Numbered from the stretch's first letter, positions 29,798 through 41,498 are shown. The stretch: DNA of 64,000 nucleotides from Flavobacteriales bacterium (GCA_004213645.1 SGZF01000001.1:1-64000); one strand, 5' to 3'. A program made the numbers and translations. Notes: generated by a model from the letters alone, not told the origin.

Positions 29798-32244
29798 TTT
29801 TTCTTTTTAGGGTTAAGATACTCTTTGGCTATGTCTAAAGTAATTGATTTAGGATCAATTTCTTTTGGAATTTCTACTTTCCGTTTTCCTTTTGATATAA
29901 TTGATCTTCCCCATCTACCTTTTTCAACTTTAATACCCTCGTCAGGCCATTCTGAAACAAGCTTTTCTTTTTCTTTTTTAATTTTTAGATCTACTAACTC
30001 TTCAATATCACTTATTGATAAATTATCAAAATCATATGTTTTATTTACGTTTATAAACATATTATTCCATTTAATGAAAGGGCCAAACCTTCCTTTACCC
30101 TTTGTAACTGGGTTTTCATTATATATGTGAATAGGTTCCTCTGATTTTAATTTTTCATCAATTAATTCAACTGCTAGATTTAAATCCACAGAATTTGGAT
30201 CAGTACCATTTGGAATAGATATAGATTTATTTGAAAATTTAATGTAAGGACCGTACCTTCCATTATTAACTGTCACAATCTCTTCCTTATAATTACCTAT
30301 TTCTTTGGGGAATTTAAATAACTCTAATGCCTCCTCAAGAGATATAGTATCTAACTGCTGATCTTTAGTTAAACTTGCAAATATTGGTTTTTCTTTCTCG
30401 TCAATTGTACCAATCTGTGCAATCGGCCCAAACTTTCCAAGCCTTACTTTAACAACTCGACCAGAACTAGGATCTGAGCCTAAAATTTTTTCTCCAGATT
30501 GTCTTTCTGCATTGTCCTTTACCTCATTTACATTTACATGGAAATCATTATAAAATTGTTTTATAATATCTGTCCAATCTTGATCACCTGTAGCAATTTT
30601 ATCAAAATTCTTTTCTACTTCTGCAGTAAATCCATAATCTAGAATATTATTAAAATTATCAACCAAAAAATCATTTACAATCATACCAATATCAGTTGGA
30701 ATAAGTTTACCCTTGTTTGATCCAGTTTTTTCTTTTAGTTTAATTTCTTTTATGCCTTCTTTATTAAACTCAATAAAATTATAACTTCTCTCTATCCCTT
30801 CATTTGCTCCTTTAGAAATATACCCTCTATTTTGAATTGTTGAAATTGTTGTAGCATAAGTTGCAGGTCTTCCAATACCTAACTCTTCTAATTTTTTTAC
30901 CAATGAAGCCTCGGTAAATCTGGATGGGGGTCTTGAAAAAGACTCTCTTGAGCTAATATTTAACAGATTAAGTGTTTCATCAAAATTTAAGGCAGGTAAA
31001 ACTCCTTTTTCTTCTTCAATTTCATCATCAGTTCCTTCATTATACACCCTTAGAAAACCATCAAATATTATAACTTCTCCTCTAGCAACAAAAAATTGAG
31101 AATATATACTAGAATTTATATTAACTACTGTTCTTTCAATTTGAGCATCAGACATTTGAGAAGAAATTGTTCTTTTCCAAATTAATTCATATAATCTTTG
31201 CTGATCATAATCGGATGTAATTTCTTCAACACCAATATCAGTTGGTCTTACAGCTTCATGAGCCTCTTGGGCAGACTTATTTTTGTTTTTGTAATTTCTA
31301 ATATTGACATATTCTTTACCATACTTGCTTTCTATCTTTTCAACAATTGATGACTTTGCATCATTTGAAATAGTTACACTATCTGTTCTCATGTAAGTTA
31401 TAAGTCCTGCCTCATATAATTTCTGAGCAGTTGACATTGTCCTTGTAACCCCAAAACCTAGTTTTCTTGATGCTTCTTGCTGTAGAGTAGAAGTAGTAAA
31501 AGGTGGGGTTGGTGACTTCTTAGCAGGTTTTTTCTCAACACTTGCAACATTAAATTTAGAATCGTAATTCTTTTCACAAAATTGTTTTACCTCATCTACT
31601 GAAGGATATTTTTCATTTAATTCAGCTTTTAATTTAACGCCGTCCTCAGTCTCAAAAACTCCAATTAATTTATATGAGCTTTTTGAAGTAAAATTTTTAA
31701 TTTCTCTTTCTTTCTCAACTATTAGCCTTACTGAAACAGATTGAACCCTACCAGCTGATAAACCAGCTTTAACTTTTCTCCAGAGAACAGGAGATAACTC
31801 ATAACCAACTAATCTATCAAGAACTCTTCTTGCTTGCTGAGCATTAACTAAATTAAAATTTATTTCACGTGGTGTTTCAAGTGCATTCAAAATTGCATTC
31901 TTTGTTATCTCGTGAAAAACAATTCTCTCATAATCTTTATTAACTAAATCAAGATTTTCATATAAATGCCATGCTATAGCTTCACCCTCTCTATCTTCAT
32001 CGCTCGCTAACCATACTTTATCTGAGTTTTTGACATATTTTTTCAAATCTCTGATAATAGGTTTCTTTTCAGTTGGGATTACATATTTAGGCTTAAAATC
32101 ATTCTTAACATCAACTCCAAGTTCTTTAACGGGTAGGTCTGAAATATGACCAACACAAGAAACAACCTTGAAATCTTGTCCTAAAATTTTTTCAATTGTC
32201 TTAGCTTTTGTAGCTGATTCGACTATAACTAAATTTTTTGGCAT
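29794..32244 (-). CDS. topA: DNA topoisomerase I
   Basis: Toprim (LVIVESATKAKTIEKILG), DEDREGEAIAWHL, active-site GLITYMRTDS, C-terminal repeats (GRFGPFIKW). Confidence 0.97.
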   Translation of the reverse strand: MPKNLVIVESATKAKTIEKILGQDFKVVSCVGHISDLPVKELGVDVKNDFKPKYVIPTEKKPIIRDLKKYVKNSDKVWLASDEDREGEAIAWHLYENLDLVNKDYERIVFHEITKNAILNALETPREINFNLVNAQQARRVLDRLVGYELSPVLWRKVKAGLSAGRVQSVSVRLIVEKEREIKNFTSKSSYKLIGVFETEDGVKLKAELNEKYPSVDEVKQFCEKNYDSKFNVASVEKKPAKKSPTPPFTTSTLQQEASRKLGFGVTRTMSTAQKLYEAGLITYMRTDSVTISNDAKSSIVEKIESKYGKEYVNIRNYKNKNKSAQEAHEAVRPTDIGVEEITSDYDQQRLYELIWKRTISSQMSDAQIERTVVNINSSIYSQFFVARGEVIIFDGFLRVYNEGTDDEIEEEKGVLPALNFDETLNLLNISSRESFSRPPSRFTEASLVKKLEELGIGRPATYATTISTIQNRGYISKGANEGIERSYNFIEFNKEGIKEIKLKEKTGSNKGKLIPTDIGMIVNDFLVDNFNNILDYGFTAEVEKNFDKIATGDQDWTDIIKQFYNDFHVNVNEVKDNAERQSGEKILGSDPSSGRVVKVRLGKFGPIAQIGTIDEKEKPIFASLTKDQQLDTISLEEALELFKFPKEIGNYKEEIVTVNNGRYGPYIKFSNKSISIPNGTDPNSVDLNLAVELIDEKLKSEEPIHIYNENPVTKGKGRFGPFIKWNNMFINVNKTYDFDNLSISDIEELVDLKIKKEKEKLVSEWPDEGIKVEKGRWGRSIISKGKRKVEIPKEIDPKSITLDIAKEYLNPKKKK

Positions 32245-32327
32245 ATTGTAATTTTGGCCTTAAATGTAAATAGATTTATTGTTTTGTATAAAAAAAAAAT
32301 AAAAATTTTAAAATTTGTTTAACAAAA

Positions 32328-32358
32328 TTGCTTGATAATTTTAAAGAAACTAATTTTG
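32328..32358 (+). promoter_or_regulatory. Putative promoter TTG-N20-TAATTTTG for the MBL-rhodanese gene
   Basis: Matches Bacteroidota -33 TTG / -7 TAnnTTTG architecture; ATG at 32366. Confidence 0.5.
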
Positions 32359-32365
32359 TAACTAT

Positions 32366-33736
32366 ATGAAAATAGAGCAGATATATACAAAATGTTTATC
32401 TCAAGGTTCTTATTATATTGAGAGTAATAATGAAGTTGCTATTATAGATCCTATAAGAGAGATTGATATATACTTAAAAAGAGCCGCCAAAACTAATAGC
32501 TCAATTAAATATATTTTTGAAACCCATATTCATGCAGATTTTATAAGTGGTCATCTTAACCTTGCCAAGAAAACTGGTGCTGAAATAGTTTTTGGTCCAA
32601 ATACCGAAACTAGCTTTGATACAACTATTGCAAATGACTACGAAGAATTTATTCTTGGTGATATAACTATTGTTGCTATTCATACTCCTGGTCATACAAT
32701 TGAAAGTACAACCTATTTATTAAGAAATTCTTCAGGGAAAGATCATGCTATATTTACTGGTGACACATTATTTTTAGGAGATGTTGGAAGACCTGATCTT
32801 TCTCAAAAATCAATTATAAGTAACAAAGATCTTGCCTCGATGCTTTTTGATAGTCTGAGGAATAGAATAATGACCCTAAGTAATGAAGTAATTATTTATC
32901 CTGGTCACGGACAAGGAAGTTCATGTGGAAAAGATTTAAGTTCAGAAACAATAGGTAAACTTGGAGATCAGAAAAAAACTAATTATGCGTTGAGAGAAGA
33001 TATGACAAAAGATGAATTCATAAATGAAGTGTTAGATGGGTTACTTGATCCCCCTAAATATTTTCCTTCAAATGTTTTATTAAATAAGAAAGGCTATGAC
33101 GAATCATATAAAATATTAAATAAAAATCTGAATTCACTTGAACCAAATGAAGTCAAAGAAAAATTAATTGATAATAATATTGTTCTTTTAGATGTTAGAG
33201 GTCCTGCAGATTTTTCTGATTCTCATATACCTGGATCAATTTTTATTGGCCTTGATGGAAGGTTTGCGCCTTGGGTAGGAGAAGTTTTAGAAAATATTTA
33301 CACAAGTCTAATAATTATATGTCCCGAGGGTAGAGAAGAAGAAACAGTATTAAGGTTATCAAGAGTTGGTTTTGATAATGTGTTAGGTTATCTTAACGGA
33401 GGTATTAAAAACTGGATTAAATTTGGTGGATCTATCGCCAATATTGAGAATAGACAAGCTTCTGACTTTACTGATATAAAATCTTCAAAAGAAAATATTC
33501 TTGATGTGAGATCAAATGCTGAGCATAAATCTGAGTGCTTTAATAATTCATTAAATATCCCTTTGCCTGAGTTAAGATCTTCATTAAATAAGATTAATTT
33601 TAAAAATAAATTCTATATTCATTGTAAAGGAGGTTACAGAAGCATGATTGCAGCGTCTATTCTTCTTTCAAAAGGAATTTCAGAATTTGCAAATATTCCA
33701 GGAGGGTTTGATAAAATTAAAAAATTTCAATCTTAA
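32366..33736 (+). CDS. MBL-fold hydrolase with two rhodanese domains (persulfide dioxygenase-like)
   Basis: ETHIHADFISGH metal motif, GDTLFLGDVGRPDL, two rhodanese domains with Cys (ICPEGREEE, HCKGGYRS). Confidence 0.93.
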   Translation: MKIEQIYTKCLSQGSYYIESNNEVAIIDPIREIDIYLKRAAKTNSSIKYIFETHIHADFISGHLNLAKKTGAEIVFGPNTETSFDTTIANDYEEFILGDITIVAIHTPGHTIESTTYLLRNSSGKDHAIFTGDTLFLGDVGRPDLSQKSIISNKDLASMLFDSLRNRIMTLSNEVIIYPGHGQGSSCGKDLSSETIGKLGDQKKTNYALREDMTKDEFINEVLDGLLDPPKYFPSNVLLNKKGYDESYKILNKNLNSLEPNEVKEKLIDNNIVLLDVRGPADFSDSHIPGSIFIGLDGRFAPWVGEVLENIYTSLIIICPEGREEETVLRLSRVGFDNVLGYLNGGIKNWIKFGGSIANIENRQASDFTDIKSSKENILDVRSNAEHKSECFNNSLNIPLPELRSSLNKINFKNKFYIHCKGGYRSMIAASILLSKGISEFANIPGGFDKIKKFQS

Positions 33737-33839
33737 ATACTGACAAATTGGCATATTATAAATTAATTAATTAATTTTATTAGCTAATAAAGAATTTATC
33801 AAAAAGAAATCTTTATATATCGAAACTTATGGCTGTCAA

Positions 33840-35177
33840 ATGAATTTTGCTGACAGTGAAGTTGTTGCGTCAATTTTAAAAAAAGATGGTTACCAACTTA
33901 CAGATAATGTGAATAATGCAAACCTTGTTTTACTTAACACATGCTCGATTAGAGATAAAGCAGAACAGACAGTTAGAAATAAACTTAAAAGTTTTAATTC
34001 CCAAAAAAAATATAATAAAAACCTTAAAGTTGGATTATTAGGGTGTATGGCTGAAAGATTAAAAGAGAAACTTTTAGAGGAGGAAAAGATGGTAGATTTA
34101 GTTGTTGGTCCAGATTCCTACAAAGATCTTCCAAACCTTTTGGATGAGGTAGAGCATAATCAGAAAGCAGTAAATGTAATCTTATCAAAGTCTGAAACCT
34201 ATGGAGACATATCTCCAGTTAGAATCCATAATAATGGGGTAAATGCTTTTGTTTCAATAACTAGAGGTTGTGATAATATGTGTACCTTCTGTGTTGTTCC
34301 ATTTACAAGAGGGAGAGAGAGAAGTAGAGATCCTAAAAGTATTCATAGAGAAATTAATGAGCTCAATAATAAAGGTTACAAAGAAGTAACTCTTCTTGGA
34401 CAAAATGTTGATAGTTATTTGTGGTATGGAGGAGGAGCTAAAAAAGATTTTGAAAAGGCCAGTAAAAATCAGAAAAAAAATTCTCAAAAATTCTCAAATT
34501 TGCTTGAATTAGTAGCTTCAAGTTTTCCTGAAATTAGATTTAGATTTTCTACATCAAATCCTCAAGATATGACAGTTGATGTAATTGAAACGATGGCTAA
34601 ATATGATAATATATGTAACTATATTCATCTACCTATTCAATCAGGGAGTAATAGAATTTTAAAAAAAATGAACAGACTACACACTAGGGAAGAGTATATT
34701 AAATTAATAAAAAAAATAAGAGAGATTATTCCTAATTGTGGTATTTCTCATGACATGATAACTGGCTTTCCAAGTGAAACAGAAAGAGATCACCAGGATA
34801 CACTATCACTTATGGAAGAGGTAAAATATGACTTTGGATATATGTTTGCTTATTCTGAAAGGCCTGGAACATACGCTGGTAGACATTTTAAAGATGATAT
34901 CAGCCCTGAATTAAAACAAAGAAGACTTGAGGAGATTATTTCATTACAACAAAAACATAGTTATGAAAGAAATAAAAGGTTTATGGGTCTAGAATGTTCT
35001 GTTTTAATTGATAAATCATCAAAAAAATCAAATAATTTTTGGAGTGGTAGAACTAGCGAAAATAATGTTGTTGTATTTCCAAAGTATAATTTCTCACTTG
35101 GAGATATTGTAAATGTTGAAGTTCAAGATTGTACTACCGCCACATTAATTGGTGATGTAAATAAAATTAAAGTTTAA
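33840..35177 (+). CDS. miaB: tRNA-2-methylthio-N6-dimethylallyladenosine synthase MiaB (true start probably upstream of 33840)
   Basis: Radical SAM CDNMCTFC, GLLGCMAERLK, TRAM domain. Upstream in-frame codons KKKSLYIETYGCQ continue the conserved N-terminus (open from 33771), with no ATG/GTG/TTG. Confidence 0.95.
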   Translation: MNFADSEVVASILKKDGYQLTDNVNNANLVLLNTCSIRDKAEQTVRNKLKSFNSQKKYNKNLKVGLLGCMAERLKEKLLEEEKMVDLVVGPDSYKDLPNLLDEVEHNQKAVNVILSKSETYGDISPVRIHNNGVNAFVSITRGCDNMCTFCVVPFTRGRERSRDPKSIHREINELNNKGYKEVTLLGQNVDSYLWYGGGAKKDFEKASKNQKKNSQKFSNLLELVASSFPEIRFRFSTSNPQDMTVDVIETMAKYDNICNYIHLPIQSGSNRILKKMNRLHTREEYIKLIKKIREIIPNCGISHDMITGFPSETERDHQDTLSLMEEVKYDFGYMFAYSERPGTYAGRHFKDDISPELKQRRLEEIISLQQKHSYERNKRFMGLECSVLIDKSSKKSNNFWSGRTSENNVVVFPKYNFSLGDIVNVEVQDCTTATLIGDVNKIKV

Positions 35178-36436
35178 TGGAATCAATTATTTCAGTAAAG
35201 CAGAGATTTGGAATTATCGGGGATAACCCAAAATTAAATAGAGCAATTGAAAAATCAATTCAAGTTGCAAACTCAGATATATCTGTTTTGGTTACAGGAG
35301 AAAGTGGTGTTGGTAAAGAAAATATTCCAAAGATTATTCATCAGTACTCACATAGAAAACACTCGAAATATATTGCTGTTAACTGTGGTGCAATTCCAGA
35401 TGGTACTATTGATTCAGAGCTATTTGGTCATGAGAAAGGAGCTTTTACTGGTGCAACTTCTAACAGAAATGGCTATTTTGAGGTTGCTGACGGAGGTACA
35501 ATTTTTCTTGATGAAGTAGGGGAACTCCCTTTGGCAACTCAAGTAAGACTTTTAAGAGTTCTTGAAACAGGAGAATTTATTAAGGTTGGATCTTCAAAAG
35601 TTGAGAAAACAAATGTAAGAATTGTAGCAGCTACAAATATAAATATGGAAGAGGCAATAAATAAAGAGAAGTTTAGAGAAGATCTTTTTTACAGACTAAG
35701 TACAATTATTATCAATATTCCCCCACTAAGACACAGAAAAGAGGATATTCCGATTTTATTTAGAAAATTTGCTTCTGATTTTGCACAAAAATATAATATG
35801 CCGACGCTTAGGTTAGATGAAATGGCTCAAGATCTTTTATGTCAACAGGACTGGAAAGGAAATATAAGACAGCTTAGAAATATTGCAGAACAAATGTCAA
35901 TTCTTGAAAAAGAAAGAAGTCTAAATGTTGACATATTAAATAATTATCTGCCTGACAAGATATCGAAATTACCTGCAACTTTAGATGAAGTAAAGAAAGA
36001 CAGCTCATCTTTTTCATCCGAGAGAGAAATTCTTTATAAAGTTTTGTTTGACATGAAAAATGATCTTAACGATCTTAAGAAACTTACAATGGAATTAATG
36101 AAAGGAGATGAGTCAACTGATATCAAAGAAAAAAACCAAGGTTTAATAAACAAATTATATGGAGAAAGTGAAGAGCCCCAAAATTCAAAAAATTTGGATT
36201 TACAGCCTGATATAAAGATTGATAAAAATCCAGATAATAGTTCTTTTGATTATGCTGAGACGATTGAAGAAGAAGAGACACTTTCTCTTCATGAAAAGGA
36301 GGTTGAAATGATTAAACAAGCATTGATAAGGACAAATGGAAAAAGAAAATATGCAGCAAAAGAACTTGGTATATCAGAAAGAACACTTTACAGAAAAATT
36401 AAACAACATAATTTAGGCGATGTATCAGATTTATAA
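35177..36436 (+). CDS. Sigma-54-dependent Fis-family transcriptional activator (no receiver domain)
   Basis: GESGVGKE Walker A, ELFGHEKGAFTGA (GAFTGA), C-terminal Fis-like HTH RKYAAKELGISERTLYRKI. Confidence 0.95.
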   Translation: MESIISVKQRFGIIGDNPKLNRAIEKSIQVANSDISVLVTGESGVGKENIPKIIHQYSHRKHSKYIAVNCGAIPDGTIDSELFGHEKGAFTGATSNRNGYFEVADGGTIFLDEVGELPLATQVRLLRVLETGEFIKVGSSKVEKTNVRIVAATNINMEEAINKEKFREDLFYRLSTIIINIPPLRHRKEDIPILFRKFASDFAQKYNMPTLRLDEMAQDLLCQQDWKGNIRQLRNIAEQMSILEKERSLNVDILNNYLPDKISKLPATLDEVKKDSSSFSSEREILYKVLFDMKNDLNDLKKLTMELMKGDESTDIKEKNQGLINKLYGESEEPQNSKNLDLQPDIKIDKNPDNSSFDYAETIEEEETLSLHEKEVEMIKQALIRTNGKRKYAAKELGISERTLYRKIKQHNLGDVSDL

Positions 36437-36944
36437 AAAATTAATCTTAATAGTTCTTTTTCCACTATTTGTAATTTCATGTGGTATATATAGTTTTACT
36501 GGATCTTCAATACCTGTTGGGGTTGAAACTTTCCAAGTAGATTATTTTGAAAATATAGCTGGAGGTAGACCTGGATCCACAGTTGAACCTGGACTTGACA
36601 GAGATTTTACAATTGCATTGCAAGATCTAATTGTTAATCAAACAAGTTTAAACCTAGTTAATCAAGGAGGTGACATAATATACAGTGGTGAAATTACAGA
36701 GTTTAGTGTAACACCAATGGCTGCAACTGCTCAAATAACAGCAGCGCAAAACAGACTTACAATGGCTGTAAATGTAATTTATGAAAATGTATTAAATGAG
36801 GAAGATAATGCTGAAAAAAGATTTTCTTTTTATTATGATTTTCCTGGAAATCTTCAGGTTTACGATATTAAGGATTCTGCTTTAGAGGAAATTTTTGAAA
36901 GAATAACCCAAGATATTTTTAATGAAACATTAGCAAAGTGGTAA
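36420..36944 (+). CDS. lptE: LptE family LPS assembly lipoprotein
   Basis: Lipobox FVISCGIYSFTGSSIPVGVETFQVDYFEN...; conserved position between the sigma-54 activator and secG. Confidence 0.85.
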   Translation: MYQIYKKLILIVLFPLFVISCGIYSFTGSSIPVGVETFQVDYFENIAGGRPGSTVEPGLDRDFTIALQDLIVNQTSLNLVNQGGDIIYSGEITEFSVTPMAATAQITAAQNRLTMAVNVIYENVLNEEDNAEKRFSFYYDFPGNLQVYDIKDSALEEIFERITQDIFNETLAKW

Positions 36945-37537
36945 AGAAATCAGAAAATTCATTTTCAGATATTATTTTAAATTTTAATCCAAGTGATAAT
37001 GACAAGTCATTAAAACTTAAGAAAATTTTAAATTCTTATCCTTATTTTCAATCAGCTTCATCACATTATCTGAAAACTCTAGAATCTCAAGGGAAAGAAG
37101 CTTATTTGGAATTACTTCCAAAAACTGCTTTATTAACTAATGATAGATCCATCCTAAGAAACTGGCTATTAAAAGACGAGACCATTCAAGATAATAGTAT
37201 TTCTTTACCTGAAAAATATTCTTTTTTAGATTGGTTTGATGTAATTAATGATGTAGTTCCAAAAGTTGACGAAAAATTTGAATTAATTGATAAGTTTATC
37301 AAAAATTCTCCTAAAATTTCTATCAATAAAGAATTTAATGATAAATCAAATTTAAAAATTGATACAAAAGCTAAAGATGAACTTATTACAGAGACACTTG
37401 CAAAGATTTATCTAAGTCAAGAAAAGTATAATAAAGCAATTAAAGCTTATGAAATTTTAAGCTTGAAATATCCAAAAAAAAGTAGTTTCTTTGCAAACCA
37501 AATAAATGATATAAAAAAACTAAAAAGTAAAGATTAA
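36938..37537 (+). CDS. Hypothetical protein with C-terminal TPR-like segment
   Basis: 199 aa, GTG start overlapping lptE; LAKIYLSQEKYNKAIKAYEILSLKYPKKS. Confidence 0.75.
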   Translation: MVKKSENSFSDIILNFNPSDNDKSLKLKKILNSYPYFQSASSHYLKTLESQGKEAYLELLPKTALLTNDRSILRNWLLKDETIQDNSISLPEKYSFLDWFDVINDVVPKVDEKFELIDKFIKNSPKISINKEFNDKSNLKIDTKAKDELITETLAKIYLSQEKYNKAIKAYEILSLKYPKKSSFFANQINDIKKLKSKD

Positions 37538-37539
37538 TC

Positions 37540-37878
37540 ATGGGAACCTTTTGGATATTAGTATCGCTTATAATTTTTGTGTGTATCTTACTAGTTCTTG
37601 TTGTTATGGTTCAAAATCCTAAAGGAGGAGGTTTATCCTCTACTTTTGGAGGTGGTCAGCAACAAATCGGTGGTGTTAAAAGTACTACCGACTTTCTAGA
37701 TAAAAGTACCTGGGTATTAGCTGCAATTATACTTGTTCTAATATTAATATCAAATGTTACTTTAATGAACGACTCTGAAAATTCTGATTCTATATTGATA
37801 GATGATTCAATTCCTGAGCAAACAATTCCAGAAATTCCTGAGCAAACAATTCCAGAAATTCCATCTGAATCTGATTAA
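37540..37878 (+). CDS. secG: Preprotein translocase subunit SecG
   Basis: VMVQNPKGGGLSSTFGGGQQQIGGVKSTTDFLDKSTW between two TM helices. Confidence 0.93.
   Translation: MGTFWILVSLIIFVCILLVLVVMVQNPKGGGLSSTFGGGQQQIGGVKSTTDFLDKSTWVLAAIILVLILISNVTLMNDSENSDSILIDDSIPEQTIPEIPEQTIPEIPSESD
37810..37857 (+). repeat. 24-bp tandem repeat (x2) in the secG 3' end
   Basis: attcctgagcaaacaattccagaa repeated twice exactly, encoding IPEQTIPE x2. Confidence 0.95.
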
Positions 37879-37882
37879 TTTA

Positions 37883-37943
37883 ATGTCATGATGTCAGCGC
37901 ATGATTCACTTTGACATACATTTACAGTGTGGCATAATTTATG
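37883..37943 (+). promoter_or_regulatory. Candidate groESL regulatory region
   Basis: ATGTCATGATGTCA direct repeat, TTGACATACA, then TGTGGCATAATTTATGA (sigma-54-like -24 TGGCA) upstream of groES. Confidence 0.4.
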
Positions 37944-37964
37944 AAAATCATTAAACAAAAAGAC

Positions 37965-38243
37965 ATGAGTAAAATAAATATTAAACCATTAGCAGATAGA
38001 GTAATAGTTGAGCCATCTGCGGCTGAAACAAAAACTTCATCTGGTATAATAATTCCAGATTCTGCAAAAGAAAAACCTCAAAAAGGTAAAATAGTAGCAG
38101 TTGGACCTGGTACAAAAGAAAATCCTGTAACACTAAAATCCGGAGATATTGTTCTTTACGGTAAATATGCAGGAACTGAACTTAATCACGATGGTGTTGA
38201 TTACCTTATAATGAAAGAAAACGACATCCTCGCAATTGTATAA
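37965..38243 (+). CDS. groES: Co-chaperonin GroES
   Basis: [47 protein letters not shown]. Confidence 0.97.
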   Translation: MSKINIKPLADRVIVEPSAAETKTSSGIIIPDSAKEKPQKGKIVAVGPGTKENPVTLKSGDIVLYGKYAGTELNHDGVDYLIMKENDILAIV

Positions 38244-39893
<1,650 letters not shown>

Positions 39894-39912
39894 AGTTTTT
39901 ATTAACCAATAT

Positions 39913-39940
39913 AAAACCTGCCTTAGAGCAGGTTTTTTTT
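39913..39940 (+). terminator. Intrinsic terminator after groEL
   Basis: AAAACCTGC-CTTAGA-GCAGGTTTTTTTT. Confidence 0.85.
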
Positions 39941-39959
39941 GTAAATTAGTTAACCTACT

Positions 39960-41465
39960 ATGAAGAAAATTAATTCTGCTATTATATCTGTTTTTAATAA
40001 AGATAAAATTGATGAAATATGTCTTCTATTATCTAAAAATAATGTAACAATTTATTCAACCGGTGGAACCTATAATTATATATCAAGTCTTGGATTAAAA
40101 ATTGAAAAAGTTGAAGACTTAACATCCTATCCTTCCATATTAAATGGAAGAGTTAAAACTTTACATCCTAAAGTTTTTGGAGGTATACTCAAAACTAATT
40201 CTGATTCTGATATCAAAGATTCCAAAAACTTTAAGATTCCTGACATTGATCTAGTAATTGTTGATCTATATCCTTTTGAAGAAACAGTTAAAAGCTCAAA
40301 TGACCATTCCGAAATAATTGAAAAAATTGACATTGGTGGTATATCTCTTATAAGAGCAGCAGCAAAAAATTATGAAAATATAGTATGTATAAGTTCTTCA
40401 TCGCAATACGAGAGTCTAATTCAAACTCTTAAAATTGATTGTTCAACTGATATTTCTTACAGACATGATCTTGCAGTTAATGCATATTATAAAAGTGCAA
40501 CATACGATTATGCAATATTTTCATATTTAAATAATTGTTCAATTAATAAGAATATTCTAGATGTAAAAGAATTAAGATATGGCGAAAACCCCCATCAAAA
40601 AGGAAGGTTCATTGGTAATATTGAAGATTATATTAAGCAATTACATGGCAAAGATATTTCATATAATAACCTTTTAGATATAGATGCTTCTATTGCCTTA
40701 CTTAAAGATTTACAAACAGATAATCCAGTTTTCTTAATTCATAAACACAATAACCCATGTGGAGTTGCTATAAGGAGTTCTATTCTAGAAGCATATGAAG
40801 ATGCTTTAGCTTGTGATAATGTGTCTGCATTTGGGGGTGTCCTATGTTCAAATAAAATAATTAATAAAGACTGTGCAAACCGAATAGACAAATTATTTTT
40901 TGAAATATTAATTGCACCTGATTTTGACGAAAAAGCTTTAAGTATATTAAAGTCAAAGAAGAATAGAATATTAATTAAATTAAATAAATTTCCTATGAGA
41001 ACTGTTCTAAGAAAGTCATGTTTAAATGGATTTTTAGAACAAGATATTGATGACAAAATTGAGAATTTTCAAGATTTTAGAGTTGTAACAAATAACCCTC
41101 CTAATGAAGAAAATTCAAATGATCTTGTACTTGCCTCAATTATTGCAAAACACACCAAATCAAACTGTATAGTTATTGTGAAAAATCAGCAGCTTATTGG
41201 TTCTGGTATGGGCCAGGTTTCAAGAATTGATGCTTTAAACCAAGCTATCGATAAATCAAAGAAATTTGGATTTGAATTAAAAGGATCAAATTTAGCAAGC
41301 GATGCATTCTTTCCATTTTCAGATTGTGTTGAAATTGCATTTAAAAATGGTATAGATTCAATTGTTCAACCAGGCGGTTCAGTTAGAGATCAAGATTCAA
41401 TAGATTTTTGTAATGAAAATGAAATGTCAATGGTGTTTTCGGGAATTAGGCACTTTAGACATTAA
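39960..41465 (+). CDS. purH: Bifunctional AICAR transformylase/IMP cyclohydrolase
   Basis: STGGTYNYI, LNGRVKTLHPKVFGGIL, RYGENPHQKG, KHNNPCGVA. Confidence 0.96.
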   Translation: MKKINSAIISVFNKDKIDEICLLLSKNNVTIYSTGGTYNYISSLGLKIEKVEDLTSYPSILNGRVKTLHPKVFGGILKTNSDSDIKDSKNFKIPDIDLVIVDLYPFEETVKSSNDHSEIIEKIDIGGISLIRAAAKNYENIVCISSSSQYESLIQTLKIDCSTDISYRHDLAVNAYYKSATYDYAIFSYLNNCSINKNILDVKELRYGENPHQKGRFIGNIEDYIKQLHGKDISYNNLLDIDASIALLKDLQTDNPVFLIHKHNNPCGVAIRSSILEAYEDALACDNVSAFGGVLCSNKIINKDCANRIDKLFFEILIAPDFDEKALSILKSKKNRILIKLNKFPMRTVLRKSCLNGFLEQDIDDKIENFQDFRVVTNNPPNEENSNDLVLASIIAKHTKSNCIVIVKNQQLIGSGMGQVSRIDALNQAIDKSKKFGFELKGSNLASDAFFPFSDCVEIAFKNGIDSIVQPGGSVRDQDSIDFCNENEMSMVFSGIRHFRH

Positions 41466-41481
41466 ATTTGCAATATTTAAC

Positions 41482-41489
41482 TACCTTTG
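41482..41489 (+). promoter_or_regulatory. Putative -7 element TACCTTTG upstream of mreB
   Basis: Matches TAnnTTTG; mreB ATG at 41499. Confidence 0.45.
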
Positions 41490-41498
41490 CAGCTTAAT

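Noticed and set aside
33759-33780. AT-rich repeat (aattaattaattaatttta) before miaB
   Set aside because: Short TTAA-type low complexity, expected by chance in an AT-rich intergenic region.
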